In this document: piece after piece, positions 1 through 11,268 of the stretch
Layout of the letters: each line of letters begins with the position of its first letter
How positions within the stretch are numbered: position 1 is the first letter of the stretch
Notes under the pieces: model-generated
What the model was told of the DNA's origin: nothing
Seen by the model: only the letters and a program-made list of their open reading frames with translations
The model's database searches: none
Assembly: GCF_028583425.1 (NCBI RefSeq)
Contig: NC_072801.1
Location: 64,867,766-64,931,765, forward strand
Origin: Eublepharis macularius
Taxonomy: Eukaryota > Chordata > Lepidosauria > Squamata > Eublepharidae
Reading direction: 5' to 3'
Length of the DNA: 64,000 bases
Made by a program: the position numbers and the translations under genes

Positions 1-111
1 CCCCGCCGCCCTGGATCCTTCACTGGGCTTTCCACTGAAAACTTTGCTGGCGAGTACGGTTTTGAGTTGGCACTCCAGGAGTTGCAGTTAATCAGGCCCG
101 AGACCTGCAGG
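1..111 (+). CDS. p53-like DNA-binding domain, end of the exon-4 equivalent (partial)
   Basis: The reading frame is open from the window edge to the donor gtatgg at 112. It encodes a segment with NFAGEYGFELAL, which aligns with the human p53 stretch YQGSYGFRLGF near residue 103, and ends in PETCR, which replaces SVTCT just before Tyr126. The boundary is phase 0 at the same place as the human exon 4/5 boundary. The residue matching the DNA-contacting Lys120 appears to be Arg. The transactivation and proline-rich regions, if present, lie left of the window. Identification rests mainly on the next four exons. Alone this piece would be weak. Confidence 0.85.
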
Positions 112-444
112 GTATGGATATGGTTTGTGTGGGATTGATGCAGAGAAGGGACTGGTGGAAAGATCTAGCTTCTGAGCCAGACCTTGCATTACAACATTGT
201 GGGAGCACCCAAAGATCATGTTTCAACTTTATCTGTTACTCTTAAGGTGGCTTCTGAATGGACTTTGTCACTGTGGAATTGTACATTCGTGATGTATAGT
301 TTTACTCCAGACGAAATCCTAGATCCTCCTGTCCATAAGGAGTTGCATGCCACCTGAAGGAGCCGTTTCATGGCTTGTGGAAGCTACTGGATCCTGACCT
401 ACAGAGGCACAGGTCTTTCCATGGCACATAGTACTTTTATCAGC

Positions 445-658
445 TAGGGTTGCCAACTCTGGATTATTAATTTCCTGGATATTTGGGGGGGGGGAGTCTG
501 AGGAGGGGGGGTTGAGGAAGGGAGGGACCTCAGCTGTGTATGCTATAGAGTCCATCCTCCAAAGCAGCCACTTCCTCCCAGGGAACTGATCTCTGTCATC
601 TGGACACCAATTGTAATTCTGGGAATCACTAGGCTCTACCTGGAGGTTGGCAACCCTA
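445..658. mobile_element. MITE with tagggttgccaac inverted ends
   Basis: It starts tagggttgccaac and ends gttggcaacccta, a 13-bp perfect terminal inverted repeat. Internal inverted motifs (gagatctcc, ctgatctctgtc) recur in related copies at about 5782-5975, 41061-41271 and 53752-53829 (partial). It is a non-autonomous DNA transposon of a type common in reptile genomes. Confidence 0.75.
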
Positions 659-2049
659 TCAGTTTCAGCTGACATGCTCGCTACAGCCATTCTTTCCAAA
701 ACATGATTTGTGCCAAAAGGATCTGTACTCTGACCATATCTGGGTTTGATTACTGTAATGCATTGTAGGTGGGGATGCCTTTGAAACTGCCCAGAAACTT
801 CAGTTGGTCCAAAATGCAGCCACCAGGTTATGGTTGAAGGATGCACCAAGAGATTGTGTCAGCCCTGTGCTTGTGATCCAGGCACAATTCAAAGTGATCA
901 TTCTTATCTTGAAGGTCATAAATGGCTTGGAGCCAGGGACTCCCCCTTCCTGTACTACCCAGTCCTCAAGTTCTCAGGTGCCCACTGCCCACTGGTGGTG
1001 GGCAAACTCCAAGGGGGTTGCCTCCTTTCCTGACAATCCACCAGTGATCATTGGGAGGTGGGAAGGTCGCAGAGGCTGCCTGCCACTGGCAGGCATCCCA
1101 GGAACGTGCACTGTGTGCGCACTCCCAAGGAGCACGATGACATCACACCCGGAAGTGACATCGTCGCACCAACAGCAGGAGCATTCTGGTGGCCAGCGCG
1201 ACATCATCATTTCCGGAAGCGATGTCATTGTGCAGGTCAATTTGACCCGATTTGGGCCCCGAACGGGCTGAATTGGGCCTGCACAGAGCTCAGGAGCACT
1301 CCAGTGGCCGGAGTGACATCATCACTTCCAGAGGTGATGTCATCGCACAGGTGTAAAGCGCATGTGCAAAGAAGAACTTGCTGCCAGCACAAGGTAAGTG
1401 CCAGGTGCCCCCCTCCCAGCTGGAGTGTGTAGGGACTGGCAACCGTACTGTCCACCTGTTAAGATCTATCTCTCAGTCCCTGCAGGACTTTTTCTTCTTG
1501 AGAAATTGTAGTTGTAATTCCATAAGCACACCATGCCTGAAGATTGAGTGTTTTATTAGAACAAAAGCAGGGCCTTTCCTGGTCTCTGCCGATAGAAACA
1601 ACCAGCCAACAACCAGAAGAGGAAGTGAAACTGAAACTACAGCATAGTCTTTTGGCCCTAAGGGATCGGTGGGGGGGGGGGGAAACTAAACAGTCCAATA
1701 AGAGAGCATCACCAAATTCACAACTTGCCATGATAATACAATGGTGGTTTGATTTGTGTATGTTTATCCAAGTGGAGGGGAGGAAGGAAGAGGACATGAA
1801 CAACTGTGTGTGTATATTTTCTTTTAGCTAGAGCTATAGTTTTACCCTAAACAGAGGACATTGATGGGTTAAAAAAAACTATTAAAAGAAACCCCCAAAT
1901 TCCTTTCACTGCTGTAACTTAGCCATCTGTAGCAGGAATCTTGGGAGCCATCTTGGATGGAGGAACGAATGGTGTGAGTAGTTCACATTGCAGGTTGTAA
2001 TTTGATGAAGGCAGGACAATTTTTGAATCAGCAGCAGCGCACACAAACT

Positions 2050-2671
2050 TAGGGTTACCAGTCCCCTCGTGGGGGCAAGAGTTCCCATCTCCCAGCCACT
2101 GCCCCCCTGTTACCACTCACCTAGGTGGCATGGTGGAGAACAGGGAACCAGCCAGACCACATGCACTTCACCCAGGAGACATGCAACCTAAACGGGCACG
2201 CAGTCTCCCATATCACCAGAAAATATTTCCTGGTGATGCAGGAGGGGGAGGGGGAAGTAGCTGCTGGCCAGCATAATAGTAGGTGATATGGGAGAGTTAG
2301 GTCCCCCGGTGGGAGGGGGGACCTGGAGCTTACCTCCTGCTGGCACTGTGTTTGTCTTTGCATGTGTGCTCCAGCGCATGTGCAATGACGTCACTCCCAG
2401 AAGCGATGTCGTCACACCAGCCACGGGAGTGCTTCCATGCTGTGTGGGGCTGATTTGATCCATTTGGGGCCCAAATCGGCCCCAAACAAAGCACAGGAGT
2501 GCTCCCTCAGCTGGTGCGATGATGTCACTTCCACAAGTGACATTGTTGCGCCTCTTGAGAGGTGAGACCTCCCGGGGGCTTGTCACCTTCTGCTGATTGC
2601 TGACAGATCGTCGGGCAAGGGTGCAAATTCCCAGGAGTTTGCCTGCCACCGGCAGGCACCTGGGAACCCTA
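2050..2671. mobile_element. GC-rich MITE-like repeat with TGACGTCA/TGATGTCA cores
   Basis: Inverted ends (tagggttaccag and ctgggaaccctaa) enclose several palindromic blocks such as gatgatgtcacttcc and atgacgtcactcc. A relative sits at about 1030-1443, and parts recur at 10060-10160 and 50650-51370. The blocks resemble CRE sites, but as repeat sequence they are probably fortuitous. Confidence 0.55.
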
Positions 2672-2878
2672 AGGAGAGGGCATGGAGATTTGTGAGAAAG
2701 CTCAGGTGGAGGGAGGAAGAGTAAAGGTCTGTCTAATGGGGTTCCTGAGTTCACACAGATTGGCGTGAGCGTGAGAATTGGGTTCTCTGGGAAGTCGCTA
2801 GAATTCATCCGTGAGACATGCAACAGCAGTAATGACCTTTCTCTTCCTTTTTCTCTCATTCCCTGCTCCTGAACTCAG

Positions 2879-3062
2879 TACTCACAGATTCTTAACAAGC
2901 TGTTTTGTGAAAAAGGCATGCCTTGCCCTGTCCTCATGAAGGTGTCCGTCCCTCCACCTCACAACTCCATCGTCCGTGCCACGGCTGTGTACAAGCTGTC
3001 TGAGTATGCAGCTGAGGTGGTGAAATGCTGCTCCCAAGAGATACCACCACACAGAAAAAGCG
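2879..3062 (+). CDS. p53-like DNA-binding domain, exon-5 equivalent
   Basis: The exon is 184 nt, identical in length to human TP53 exon 5, entering in phase 0 and leaving in phase 1. It aligns without gaps to human residues 126-186: it opens YSQILNKLFC (human YSPALNKMFC), keeps Cys135, Cys141-Pro142, Pro151-Pro152, Arg158 and Tyr163-Lys164, and includes AEVVKCC for TEVVRRC. The zinc ligand Cys176 is kept, but the second ligand of this loop, His179, aligns with Glu. Arg175, a structural cancer hotspot in human p53, is Cys. These changes suggest altered or lost zinc binding in loop L2. The acceptor is aactcag and the donor gtgagc. Confidence 0.95.
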
Positions 3063-3269
3063 GTGAGCATAACAGCCGGTCGGCCTTTTCTTGTGACCAG
3101 AACGGATCAGAGCAGGATAGAGTTCTGAGAACTGTGTTCTGAGGTGTGTGTCTAGACTTAATTTCTGAACAAAGAGCAGGGGCAAGTTTGAGCCTGGAAG
3201 CCCATCCCACTCCCAATGGAGACAGAAAGGCACCTGCGTAGTCTGCATTATATTTTATAAACTAAACTG

Positions 3270-3940
3270 AGGTTCCCCAATGTAGTGTCTTTGGGTGCTG
3301 TGGCACCTTCCAACACCTTTCCTGGTGCCTGCCAAGTGTTTTTAAAAAGTGGAAGAGGACAGACTGGGCTTTTGGCCAGGAGGGCTTCTCATTGTTAAGC
3401 AGGTTTAAAAAAAAATGCTTTAGCAGCAGCACAGCACAAGGATCTCCACCAAGTGACTGAAGATAACCTGTGTGTAAAGACGAGAAAATGTTTTTTAAAA
3501 ATATGTTAATTTAAAAAGCCATCCTGTTAAACAGATCTTCTGCCTGAAATGCTGAAGAGCCTATTAGAGTTATGCTTAACTCACTCCCTGACATTCTGTG
3601 GATAGTTCCATGTCATACAGCAGCCATTTTGTGGTTGCACCCACCAGCCTATGTCAGAATTCTAATGGGACCTGCAGACTCACGGCCAGGCTACAAGTGA
3701 CGAATGACACAGGTTGGACATATTGTCAGCTTCCCTCAAGTTTTGATGGGAAATGTAGGCAGCTTGGTGGAAGGTTGGACAAGTGCAGTTGAAAAGTTCA
3801 TTGCAGAGCAGTCAGAGAGCCAAGCTGTAAAACCAGGACACCTACATTTCACATCAAAACTTGAGGGACGCTGACAAGTGTCCAACCTGTGTCATTTGTC
3901 ACTTGTAGCCTGGCCCTCAGAGAGGTTGGGGACTCCTGGG
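3270..3940. repeat. Old interspersed repeat interrupted by a palindromic MITE
   Basis: Begins aggttccccaa and ends gaggttggggactcc, giving inverted outer ends. Inside, 3684-3915 is a separate palindromic MITE starting ggccaggctacaagtgac and ending gtcacttgtagcctggcc, with long arms (cctcaagttttgatggg in one orientation, its reverse complement in the other). The MITE therefore inserted into the older repeat. Confidence 0.55.
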
Positions 3941-4304
3941 CCCTGATATATTAGAAGAGGGTGGAAGTTTATTCAATTCATTCCTTCCCATCCCAACCAC
4001 AAGACCACCCTCTCACACCAAGTGATCTGTAGGCTGCTTTAATGTGTGCCACAAAAAGGGAGGAGCAAATTTTGATGCCCATCCCCCACAACACACACTG
4101 TCATGCCTACAGAAGATGACTGTGCCAATGACCTTCAGAAAAAAACGTATTTTATAAAGGATGGGGGTGGGGAGGGAGAGGAAGGGAAAAGAGATTGAGA
4201 GAGATTATTGTGTTCTAACCTGATGTGTATGCTGGCTGGGTTAGTTGTGGTTACTGTTAGTGAAGGGAAGGCACTCTCTGTGATCTCTGGGTCTTCTCTC
4301 TTTT

Positions 4305-4963
4305 AGTGTTGTATAGTGGTTAGAGGCAGGGATCATTTCGTAGAAAAAGAGCTGGAGGAACTCATTAGCATGACTTATTAGCACAACTTATTAGCACAAT
4401 TTATTAGCATATGCCACGCCCTTTGACATCACCAGAAGTGTGTCATTAGCATAACTGATTTGCAAATGCCACACCCCCTGACATCACCTATCCTGGCTGT
4501 TTTGGACCCAATCCTGGCCATTCAGGGCGAAATTTGGGCCCAAAATGGCCAAAAAGGGGCCCAAAATGGTCATGATCAGGCCGCTGCTGAGTGGGAGAGT
4601 GATTCACCACCCGTCAGAGGCCCTATCTGGGCCATTTCAGGCCCAATCCAGGCCAAAACGGGCCCCAAATGGCCGAGAGTCAGGTGGGCGGGGCTACCTG
4701 TCATGTGACCTCTTTGGGGAACTGCTGGAACTGCGTTCCTGTGCGTTTCCCCTCGAAATGAGCCCTGACTAGGAGACGCAGGCTCAGATCCCCATTCTGC
4801 CATGGAAGTTTGTTGGGGGAACATGGGCTAGTCATTCTCTCTCAGCCTAACCTACCTCTCAGAGTTGTTGTGATGATAAAATGGAGGGGAAGAGAATGAT
4901 GTAAGTCACTTTGGGTTTCCATTGGAGAGAAAGGTGTGGTATAAATGAAGTAAATAAATAAAA
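4305..4963 (+). mobile_element. tRNA-derived SINE split by a hAT-like MITE
   Basis: The outer element is a SINE: it starts tgtatagtggttagag and resumes with aggctcagatccccattctgcc (B-box like), then the tail gtataaatgaagtaaataaataaa. Between them 4327-4767 begins cagggatcatttcg and ends cgaaatgagccctg, hAT-like inverted ends. The insert contains repeated tagcat-ttat blocks and palindromic gggcccaaaatggcc motifs. A clear 8-bp target duplication was not found, so part of the junction has decayed. Confidence 0.65.
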
Positions 4964-5106
4964 TATTCCAGTGCTCATCCATAAGCCCGAAATTTGGTCC
5001 TTAAGCTGCCATCTGACTGGTCCAAAGCCCTCCAAATACCAACTCACTTCTTTAAGCGGTCTTCCTTAAAAACTCTTCTCCCCTCCCCTGTTATGTCTTT
5101 TGGCAG

Positions 5107-5219
5107 ATGTGGCTCCCTCTGAGCCCCTGATAAAGGTGGAAGGGAATCAAAATGCCCGATACTTCTCTGACCGGGAAACAGAGCACCACAGCGTCACCGT
5201 CCCTTATGAAAGGCCTGAG
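5107..5219 (+). CDS. p53-like DNA-binding domain, exon-6 equivalent
   Basis: The exon is 113 nt, the exact length of human TP53 exon 6, phase 1 to phase 0. It aligns ungapped to residues 187-224: it contains EPLIKVEGN (human QHLIRVEGN), Tyr205, and HHSVTVPYERPE (human RHSVVVPYEPPE). This beta-sandwich region is the best conserved part of the domain here, which argues that the fold is under selection. The acceptor is ttttggcag and the donor gtgggg. Confidence 0.96.
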
Positions 5220-6150
5220 GTGGGGATGACGATAGCTCTCGTTGAGGGGATTGGCATGATGGGGAATAGGGAAATTGGGGGGAAGTTTGTTCACAGTTGT
5301 TGTGTATTGATTAATTATTCCCCATTCCGCCCTGTTTTTTAGCCACTCGTTATATCTAAATTGTCATTTGACACCAAACATTCCTTCTCTCCATCTTGGC
5401 TCAGAGGCTTCCTGCACTGGCATACAAAAACCTACAACATGTTTCCCTGTCCAACAACCCTCTCCTCCCTTGGCTCCTTTGCCTCTGCACATGGCCCTCT
5501 CCTATCCTCACTTTCAAGTTTTATTGCTCTCCTGCCAGTATTACCCTGAGAGTTTACACTATCATCTCTTGGAACTGAGTTGTCCCAAAACATAGGCTCG
5601 CCAGCTCCCGTTGGTTTCCCCCCTGGAATTAGTTTAAAAGCTGCTTTGCCACTTTTTAAAATACATCATGTAGCTGTCAGTTATATTGTATTCCACTTGC
5701 ACGGTGTAATCTGCCTTGGATCTCAGTGAGGAAGGTGGACTATAAGTTCATACAATAACAACAATAATAACAACAATAAAATCTGGATTGGGAAATTCCT
5801 GGAGATTTGGGGTGGAATCAGGGAAGGGCAGGGTTTAGGGAGGGACCTCAGCGGGATATAATACCATAGAATCCACCACCCAAAGCAGTCACTTTTTCTA
5901 TAGGAACTAATCTTTGTAGTCTGGAGATCAGTTGTAATTCTGGGAGATCTCCAGGCCAGACCTGTAGCTTGGTAACCAATCACCATGTTCTCTGATTCTT
6001 TACTACATTTCTTCTCATCCCACCGTTCCCAGCCTCCAAAGAACCATCGACTATCTGCCCTCCTTCGTACCAAGAATTTACAAGCTCATTGCTCTCCTTT
6101 GTCTCTACATGATATTTTTCTTCAGAGCTCATGTTTTTATTATTCATTAC
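5220..6150. other. Intron start after p53-like exon 6
   Basis: No exon seen. Unique-looking sequence to about 5690, then an (aat)/(aac)-rich SINE tail at about 5690-5781 and a truncated gttgccaac-type MITE at 5782-5975. Confidence 0.6.
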
Positions 6151-9100
6151 TAGGGATGTGCGTTTCGGCATTCAGAATGCCGAAAGAATGCCGAAACAAA
6201 AGTGTTTCGGCTTCTTTCGGGGAATGCCGAAACGTTTCGGGGAATGCCGAAACGTTTCGGGTAGCCGAAAGAAAAAAGCCGAAACGTTTCGGGATTCTTT
6301 CGGCTTTCTTTCAGCTTTTCTATGGGAAAATGCCTCCGTCTTCCAGGACGTCTGGAGGAGGCATTTTCCCACCGAATAAGCCCAAAATTGGTGGGGACCT
6401 TCCTCTAACCCTTCTCTAACAACCACCCAAGTTTCAGGCAGATTGGACTTTGGGGGGCCATGTTATGGCCCCCCAAAGCAGGTCCCCCCATCCTCCCATA
6501 AGAAAGCGAAGGAGCAGCATATTGTTAGCATGCTGCTGCTGATCTTTCTTCATTATTTCCTATGGGGAAAAAATGAAGAGGCAGGCTTCCTTTGCCAGGG
6601 GTGGCATTTTGCATGCAAAATGCCCCCCAGCCCTCAGGGGCCCTTCTCCCACCCCTCCTCCCACCCCCCACCAAGGCTCAGCCTGCTTCCACTTGGGGGG
6701 GGCCATTTCATGGCCTCCCCAAGTAGGTGCTCTAATCTCTACCACTGACAGCTGGGGGAGGCTTGTGTTGCCAGGGGTGGCATTTTGCATGCAAAATGCC
6801 CCCCAACCCTCTGGGGCCCTTCTCCCACCCCTCCTCCCACCCCCCACCAAGGCTCAGCCTGCTCCCACTTGGGGGGGCATTTCATGGCCTCCCCAAGTAG
6901 ATGCTCTGCTCTCATCTCTACCACTGACAGCTGGGGGAGGCTTGTGTTGCCAGGGGTGGCATTTTGCATGCAAAATGCCCCCCAGCCCTCTGGGGCCCTT
7001 CTCCCACCCTTCCTCCCACCCCCCACCAAGGCTCAGACTGCTCCCACTTGGGGGGGCCATTTCATGGCCTCCCCAAGTAGGTCCTCTCAGCCCCTAAAGT
7101 CCACCCCTTACAGCCCCACACAAACCCAATTCCCCCCCAGCTGCCACACACAGACCCAAATCCCCACATTAGCCCCTCACAGACCCAAATCCACCCCCAC
7201 CTGCCCCACACCCATAACCCCAGGAACAGGCTGGCAAAGGCCAGCCCTCTCCCTTTGTTCCCTATGCTGGGAACTTCTAAACTCTCTTTCCCTGGGCAAT
7301 TCTGCACAGCCCAGGGGTGCCACAATGGTGGGCACACTTCTGAGTGCCAGCTGGTCCCTGTGAAAGAGCACCTGAACCACAGACACCCTCCCTCAAATTC
7401 CCCCACCACCTACAGAGATGGCTGGCCAGCCAGCCCCATTGTTCCCTATGATGGGAACCAACTGCACAACAAAGAATAAAACAAGAACAACACAAAATAA
7501 AGTTTTAAAAAAATTATTTTCTCCCTTCCAAAGTACAAGTAGGCAAAGCATTATGACACATTACACCAGCAGTCCCCCACACAGAAAAATTAAAACAAAA
7601 CTCACTTAACATCAGAGAATCACAAAGCATGATTCCTGTCAAAAACACTTTATTTCTTGAACAGCTTTAGGTTACACAGCAGGGGGGAACACCAAAGGGC
7701 ATGGCAGCACTATCTTACACAAAAATAACACAACTCACTTAACATCAGAGAATCACAAAGCACAATTCCTGTTAAAAACACTTTATTTCTTGAACAGCTT
7801 TAGGTTACACAGCAGGGGGGAACACCAAAGGGCATGGCAGCACTATCTTACACAAAAATAACACAACTCACTTAACATCAGAGAATCACAAAAACACAAT
7901 TCCTGGCAAAAACACTTTATTTCTTGAACAGCTTTAGGTTACACAGTAGGAGGGCACAACAGGGCATGATAGCAATGTACTGCAAAAAATAATACAACCC
8001 ACTTCATCGTTTTTGACAGCAATTGTGTTTGTGTGATTCTCTGATGTGAAGTGAGTTGTGTTATTTTTGTGTAGTACACTGCTTTCCTGCTCTGTGGTGC
8101 CTTCCTAAAGCAGTTACAGAAATAAAGTGCTTTTGACAGCAATTTTTTGGGGTGATTCTTTAATGTGAAGCGAGTTGTGTTATTTTTGTGTAAGATAGTG
8201 CTGCCATGCCCTTTGGTGTTCCCCCCTGCTGTGTAACCTAAAGCTGTTCAAGAAATAAAGTGTTTTTGACAGGAATCATGCTTTGTGATTCTCTGATGTT
8301 AAGTGAGTTTTGTTTTAATTTTTCTGTGTGGGGGACTGCTGGTGTAATGTGTCATAATGCTTTGCCTACTTGTACTTTGGAAGGGAGAATATAATTTTTT
8401 TAAAACTTTATTTTGTGTTGTTCTTGTTTTATTCTTTGTTGTGCAGTTGGTTCCCATCATAGGGAACAATGGGGCTGGCTGGCCAGCCATCTCTGTAGGT
8501 GGTGGGGGAATTTGAGGGAGGGTGTCTGTGGTTCAGGTGCTCTTTCACAGGGACCAGCTGGCACTCAGAAGTGTGTCCACCATTGTGGCACCCCTGGGCT
8601 GTGCAGAATTGCCCAGGGAAAGAGAGTTTAGAAGTTCCCAGCATAGGGAACAAAGGGAGAGGGCTGGCCTTTGCCAGCCTGTTCCTGGGGTTATGGGTGT
8701 AGGGCAGGTGGGGGTGGATTTGGGTCTGTGAGGGGCTAATGTGGGGATTTGGGTCTGTGTGTGGCAGCTGGGGGGGGAATTGGGTTTGTGTGGGGCTGTA
8801 AGGGGTGGACTTTAGGGGCTGAGAGGACCTACTTGGGGAAGCCATGAAATGGCCCCCCCAAGTGGGAGCAGTCTGAGCCTTGGTGGGGGGTGGGAGGAAG
8901 GGTGGGAGAAGGGCCCCAGAGGGCTGGGGGGCATTTTGCATGCAAAATGCCACCCCTGGCAACACAAGCCTCCCCCAGCTGTCAGTGGTAGAGATGAGAG
9001 CAGAGCATCTACTTGGGGAGGCCATGAAATGCCCCCCCAAGTGGGAGCAGGCTGAGCCTTGGTGGGGGGTGGGAGGAGGGGTGGGAGAAGGGCCCCAGAG

Positions 9101-9747
9101 GGTTGGGGGGCATTTTGCATGCAAAATGCCACCCCTGGCAACACAAGCCTCCCCCAGCTGTCAGTGGTAGAGATTAGAGCACCTACTTGGGGAGGCCATG
9201 AAATGGCCCCCCCCAAGTGGGAGCAGGCTGAGCCTTGGTGGGGGGTGGGAGGAGGGGTGGGAGAAGGGCCCCTGAGGGCTGGGGGGCATTTTGCATGCAA
9301 AATGCCACCCCTGGCAAAGGAAGCCTGCCTCTTCATTTTTTCCCCATAGGAAATAATGAAGAAAGATCAGCAGCAGCATGCTAACAATATGCTGCTCCTT
9401 CGCTTTCTTATGGGAGGATGGGGGGACCTGCTTTGGGGGGCCATAACATGGCCCCCCAAAGTCCAATCTGTCTGAAACTTGGGTGGTTGTTAGAGAAGGG
9501 TTAGAGGAAGGTCCCCACCAATTTTGGGCTTATTAGGGGGGAAAATGCCTCCTCCAGGCGTCCTGAAAGACGGAGGCATTTTCCCAAAAAAAAAACCCGA
9601 AAGAATGCCGAAATAATGCCGAAAGAATCCCGAATCCCGAATCCCGAAAGAGATTCTTGTTTCGGCTTTCGGCTTTAACGGTAGACAATCTTGTTTCGGG
9701 TAATCCCGAAACAAGAAAGCCGAAAGTTTTTTCCTTGCACACCCCTA
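6151..9747. mobile_element. Giant foldback hAT-type element, copy A (3.6 kb)
   Basis: Flanked by a perfect 8-bp target duplication TTCATTAC (6143-6150 and 9748-9755). The ends are tagggatgtgcg and gcacacccc(ta), hAT-like. The element is a long inverted repeat centred near 8.1 kb: outer gccgaaa/tttcggc arrays, an aaaatgcctccgtctt block, gggggccatgttatggcccccc, three tandem modules of about 177 bp in each arm (each with cattttgcatgcaaaatg), then ggttacacagcagggggg units toward the centre. The long proline-rich open frames here are by-products of the repeats. It lies in the intron between p53-like exons 6 and 7. No transposase is visible, so it moved using an enzyme supplied elsewhere. Confidence 0.9.
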
Positions 9748-9827
9748 TTCATTACCTCTACCCCTGAAGCTTTCGTGAGGGAGGAGATTGCCTTGTTTCT
9801 CTGTGTCATTCTCTCTCTGCTCTGCAG

Positions 9828-9937
9828 GAAGGGTCAGCATACACCACCATCTTGTACAAATTCATGTGCACAAATGACTGTATTTGGTGCATGAAGCACC
9901 GTCCCGTTTTGACTGTCATCACTCTGGAATCTCAGGC
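9828..9937 (+). CDS. p53-like DNA-binding domain, exon-7 equivalent (L3 loop)
   Basis: The exon is 110 nt, the exact length of human TP53 exon 7, phase 0 to phase 2. It aligns ungapped to residues 225-261 and contains TTILYKFMCTNDC, then RPVLTVITLE (human RPILTIITLE). The zinc ligands Cys238 and Cys242 are kept. The DNA-facing L3 loop is rebuilt: Ser241 is Asp, Gly244-Gly245 is Trp-Cys, Asn247 is Lys and Arg248, the minor-groove contact, is His. Arg249 and Pro250 remain. The beta strand after the loop is well conserved, so the change is focused on the DNA-contact surface rather than spread evenly. The acceptor is tctgcag and the donor gtgagt. Confidence 0.96.
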
Positions 9938-10020
9938 GTGAGTTACCACCTCTGTTACACTTCTGGTGTCAATGTTCTTCGGCCCTAGAGGGTGGCACAT
10001 AAGGAGCACTGGGAGCCAGG

Positions 10021-10366
10021 CAGGGCTTTTTTTCTGGGAAAAGAGGTGGTGGAACTCAGTAGGTTGCCAGCACAGGGATCAACTCCTGGCGGGAGGTGGT
10101 ACCCCTGGTACCACATGTGCATGCGCGCTCCCAGGACCGCACAATGATGTCACTTTGGGTCAGCTGGAACAAGGGGAGGGGGTTAAAGTTTAAATCGCCC
10201 TTGGCAAAAATGGTCACATGGCTGATGGACCTGCCCCCTGATCTCCAGACAGAGAGTTTAGATTGCCCTCTACGCCGCTCCAGCACACGGGGCCACCAGC
10301 CATGTGAACATTTTCAAGAGGTGCTGGAACTCCATTCCACTGCGTTTCAGCTGAAAAAAAGCCCTG
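10021..10366. mobile_element. hAT MITE with CAGGGCTTTTTTTC ends, copy 1
   Basis: Flanked by a perfect 8-bp duplication GAGCCAGG (10013-10020 and 10367-10374). The ends are cagggctttttttc and gaaaaaaagccctg. The body has ccccctgatctccagacagag blocks shared with the copies at 27080-27339 and 36319-36535. No coding capacity. Confidence 0.92.
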
Positions 10367-10503
10367 GAGCCAGGACTAGAGTTCTCAGTGATGAGGAATA
10401 GGGTGTCTGCATTTGAGATCAGACTAGCTTAGGAGCTAGAAGTCCTGGTGTCTCAAGGAAGGAAGTGGGGTGTCTAGGGAATTAGCATAGAGTCCTAGTG
10501 AAA

Positions 10504-10594
10504 ATTAATAATAACAATAATATTCGACTTATATACTGCCCTTCAGGACAATTTAATGCCCACTCAGAGCAGTTTACAAAGTATGCCATTATTA
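10504..10594 (-). mobile_element. SINE 3' tail fragment
   Basis: The taataacaataatattcgacttatatactgccc segment followed by tcagagcagtttacaaagta is the reverse complement of the 3' end of the SINE family seen complete at 15711-15945. Confidence 0.55.
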
Positions 10595-11176
10595 ATTGTG
10601 AGAACTTTGAATTCTATTTGTCAAAGGAGATCAGAGTTCACACCAAGAGTTGTGTTTGGTTTAATGTGTTTGGTACAGTAATGCCTCCATCATTTTTCCT
10701 GAGGGGTGTGTTAGAAGTCAAGTGGGCCCAGAAGTATGGACTCTTCTTTATAAAGGAGTATACCTTGCCTATTCTTGAACAGTTTGTTCTTGTGGAAGGT
10801 ATCCATGCTGGGTTTATCTGCTCCATATGTTTTTCCATTGTAGAAAGGATGGCTTACTTCCTTTCTAGAAAATGGAAGAGAACCGGGGGTGGGAGGAGGG
10901 CTCTAAGTACTTCTGCAAAAAGTGGGAACCAACATGGTAGATGCGGCATTTTCTTTCCTTTGCGTAAAAAAAAAGAAAATGAGTAAAATAACTGTGAACT
11001 GTGCAAAAGTAAGCATTGCCCTCTTAAATGGCCTTCTACAGGGACTCCTTGTTCTGTTTTGCTTGTTATTGTTTAGCATGTTATAAATCATGTAATGCTG
11101 ACATTCTATATTGAATTTAAGGTTATACTTTTTAATACTCTCCTTGTTTTGTTTTGTTTTGTTTTGTTTTACACAG

Positions 11177-11268
11177 GGGGCGTATTCTTGGACGCTGCTG
11201 CTTTGACGTCTGGGTTTCTTTCTCACCCAAATTAGACCGAAGAACAGAAGATGAAAAAATTTTGGAAG
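11177..11268 (+). CDS. p53-like DNA-binding domain, exon-8 equivalent (end uncertain)
   Basis: The exon enters in phase 2 after a (ttttg)n tract ending in acacag and aligns with human residues 262-291: GRILGRCCFDVWV (human GNLLGRNSFEVRV), then DRRTEDE (human DRRTEEE). Arg273, a major DNA contact, is Trp. Cys275, Ala276, Cys277 and Arg280 are Ser, Phe, Ser and Leu. Arg282, Arg283 and Thr284 are kept. Two donors are possible: GAAG/gtgcta after 11268 (used here) or GGCA/gtgagg after 11331. Both leave in phase 1, like human intron 8 and like every CARD exon downstream. The frame runs open to a stop just past 11350, so a p53-like protein ending here by intron retention is an alternative. Confidence 0.88.

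Larger units (their letters stand above)
112..2878. other. Intron between p53-like exons 4 and 5
   Basis: No coding exon seen. It holds a hAT-like MITE (445-658) and two GC-rich repeats rich in TGACATCA-type palindromes: one at about 1030-1443 and one at 2050-2671 with inverted ends tagggttaccag / tgggaaccctaa. A (g)n tract lies at about 1670. Confidence 0.7.

Noticed and set aside
1030-2671. CRE/ATF-type enhancer cluster (many TGACATCA/TGACGTCA motifs)
   Set aside because: The motifs are part of an interspersed repeat that recurs at 10.1 and 50.7 kb, so they need not be regulatory here.
6443-9349. Long proline/glycine-rich open frames on both strands
   Set aside because: They lie wholly inside the foldback transposon, repeat with its 177-bp modules and mirror each other across the palindrome. 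No domain and no splice context.
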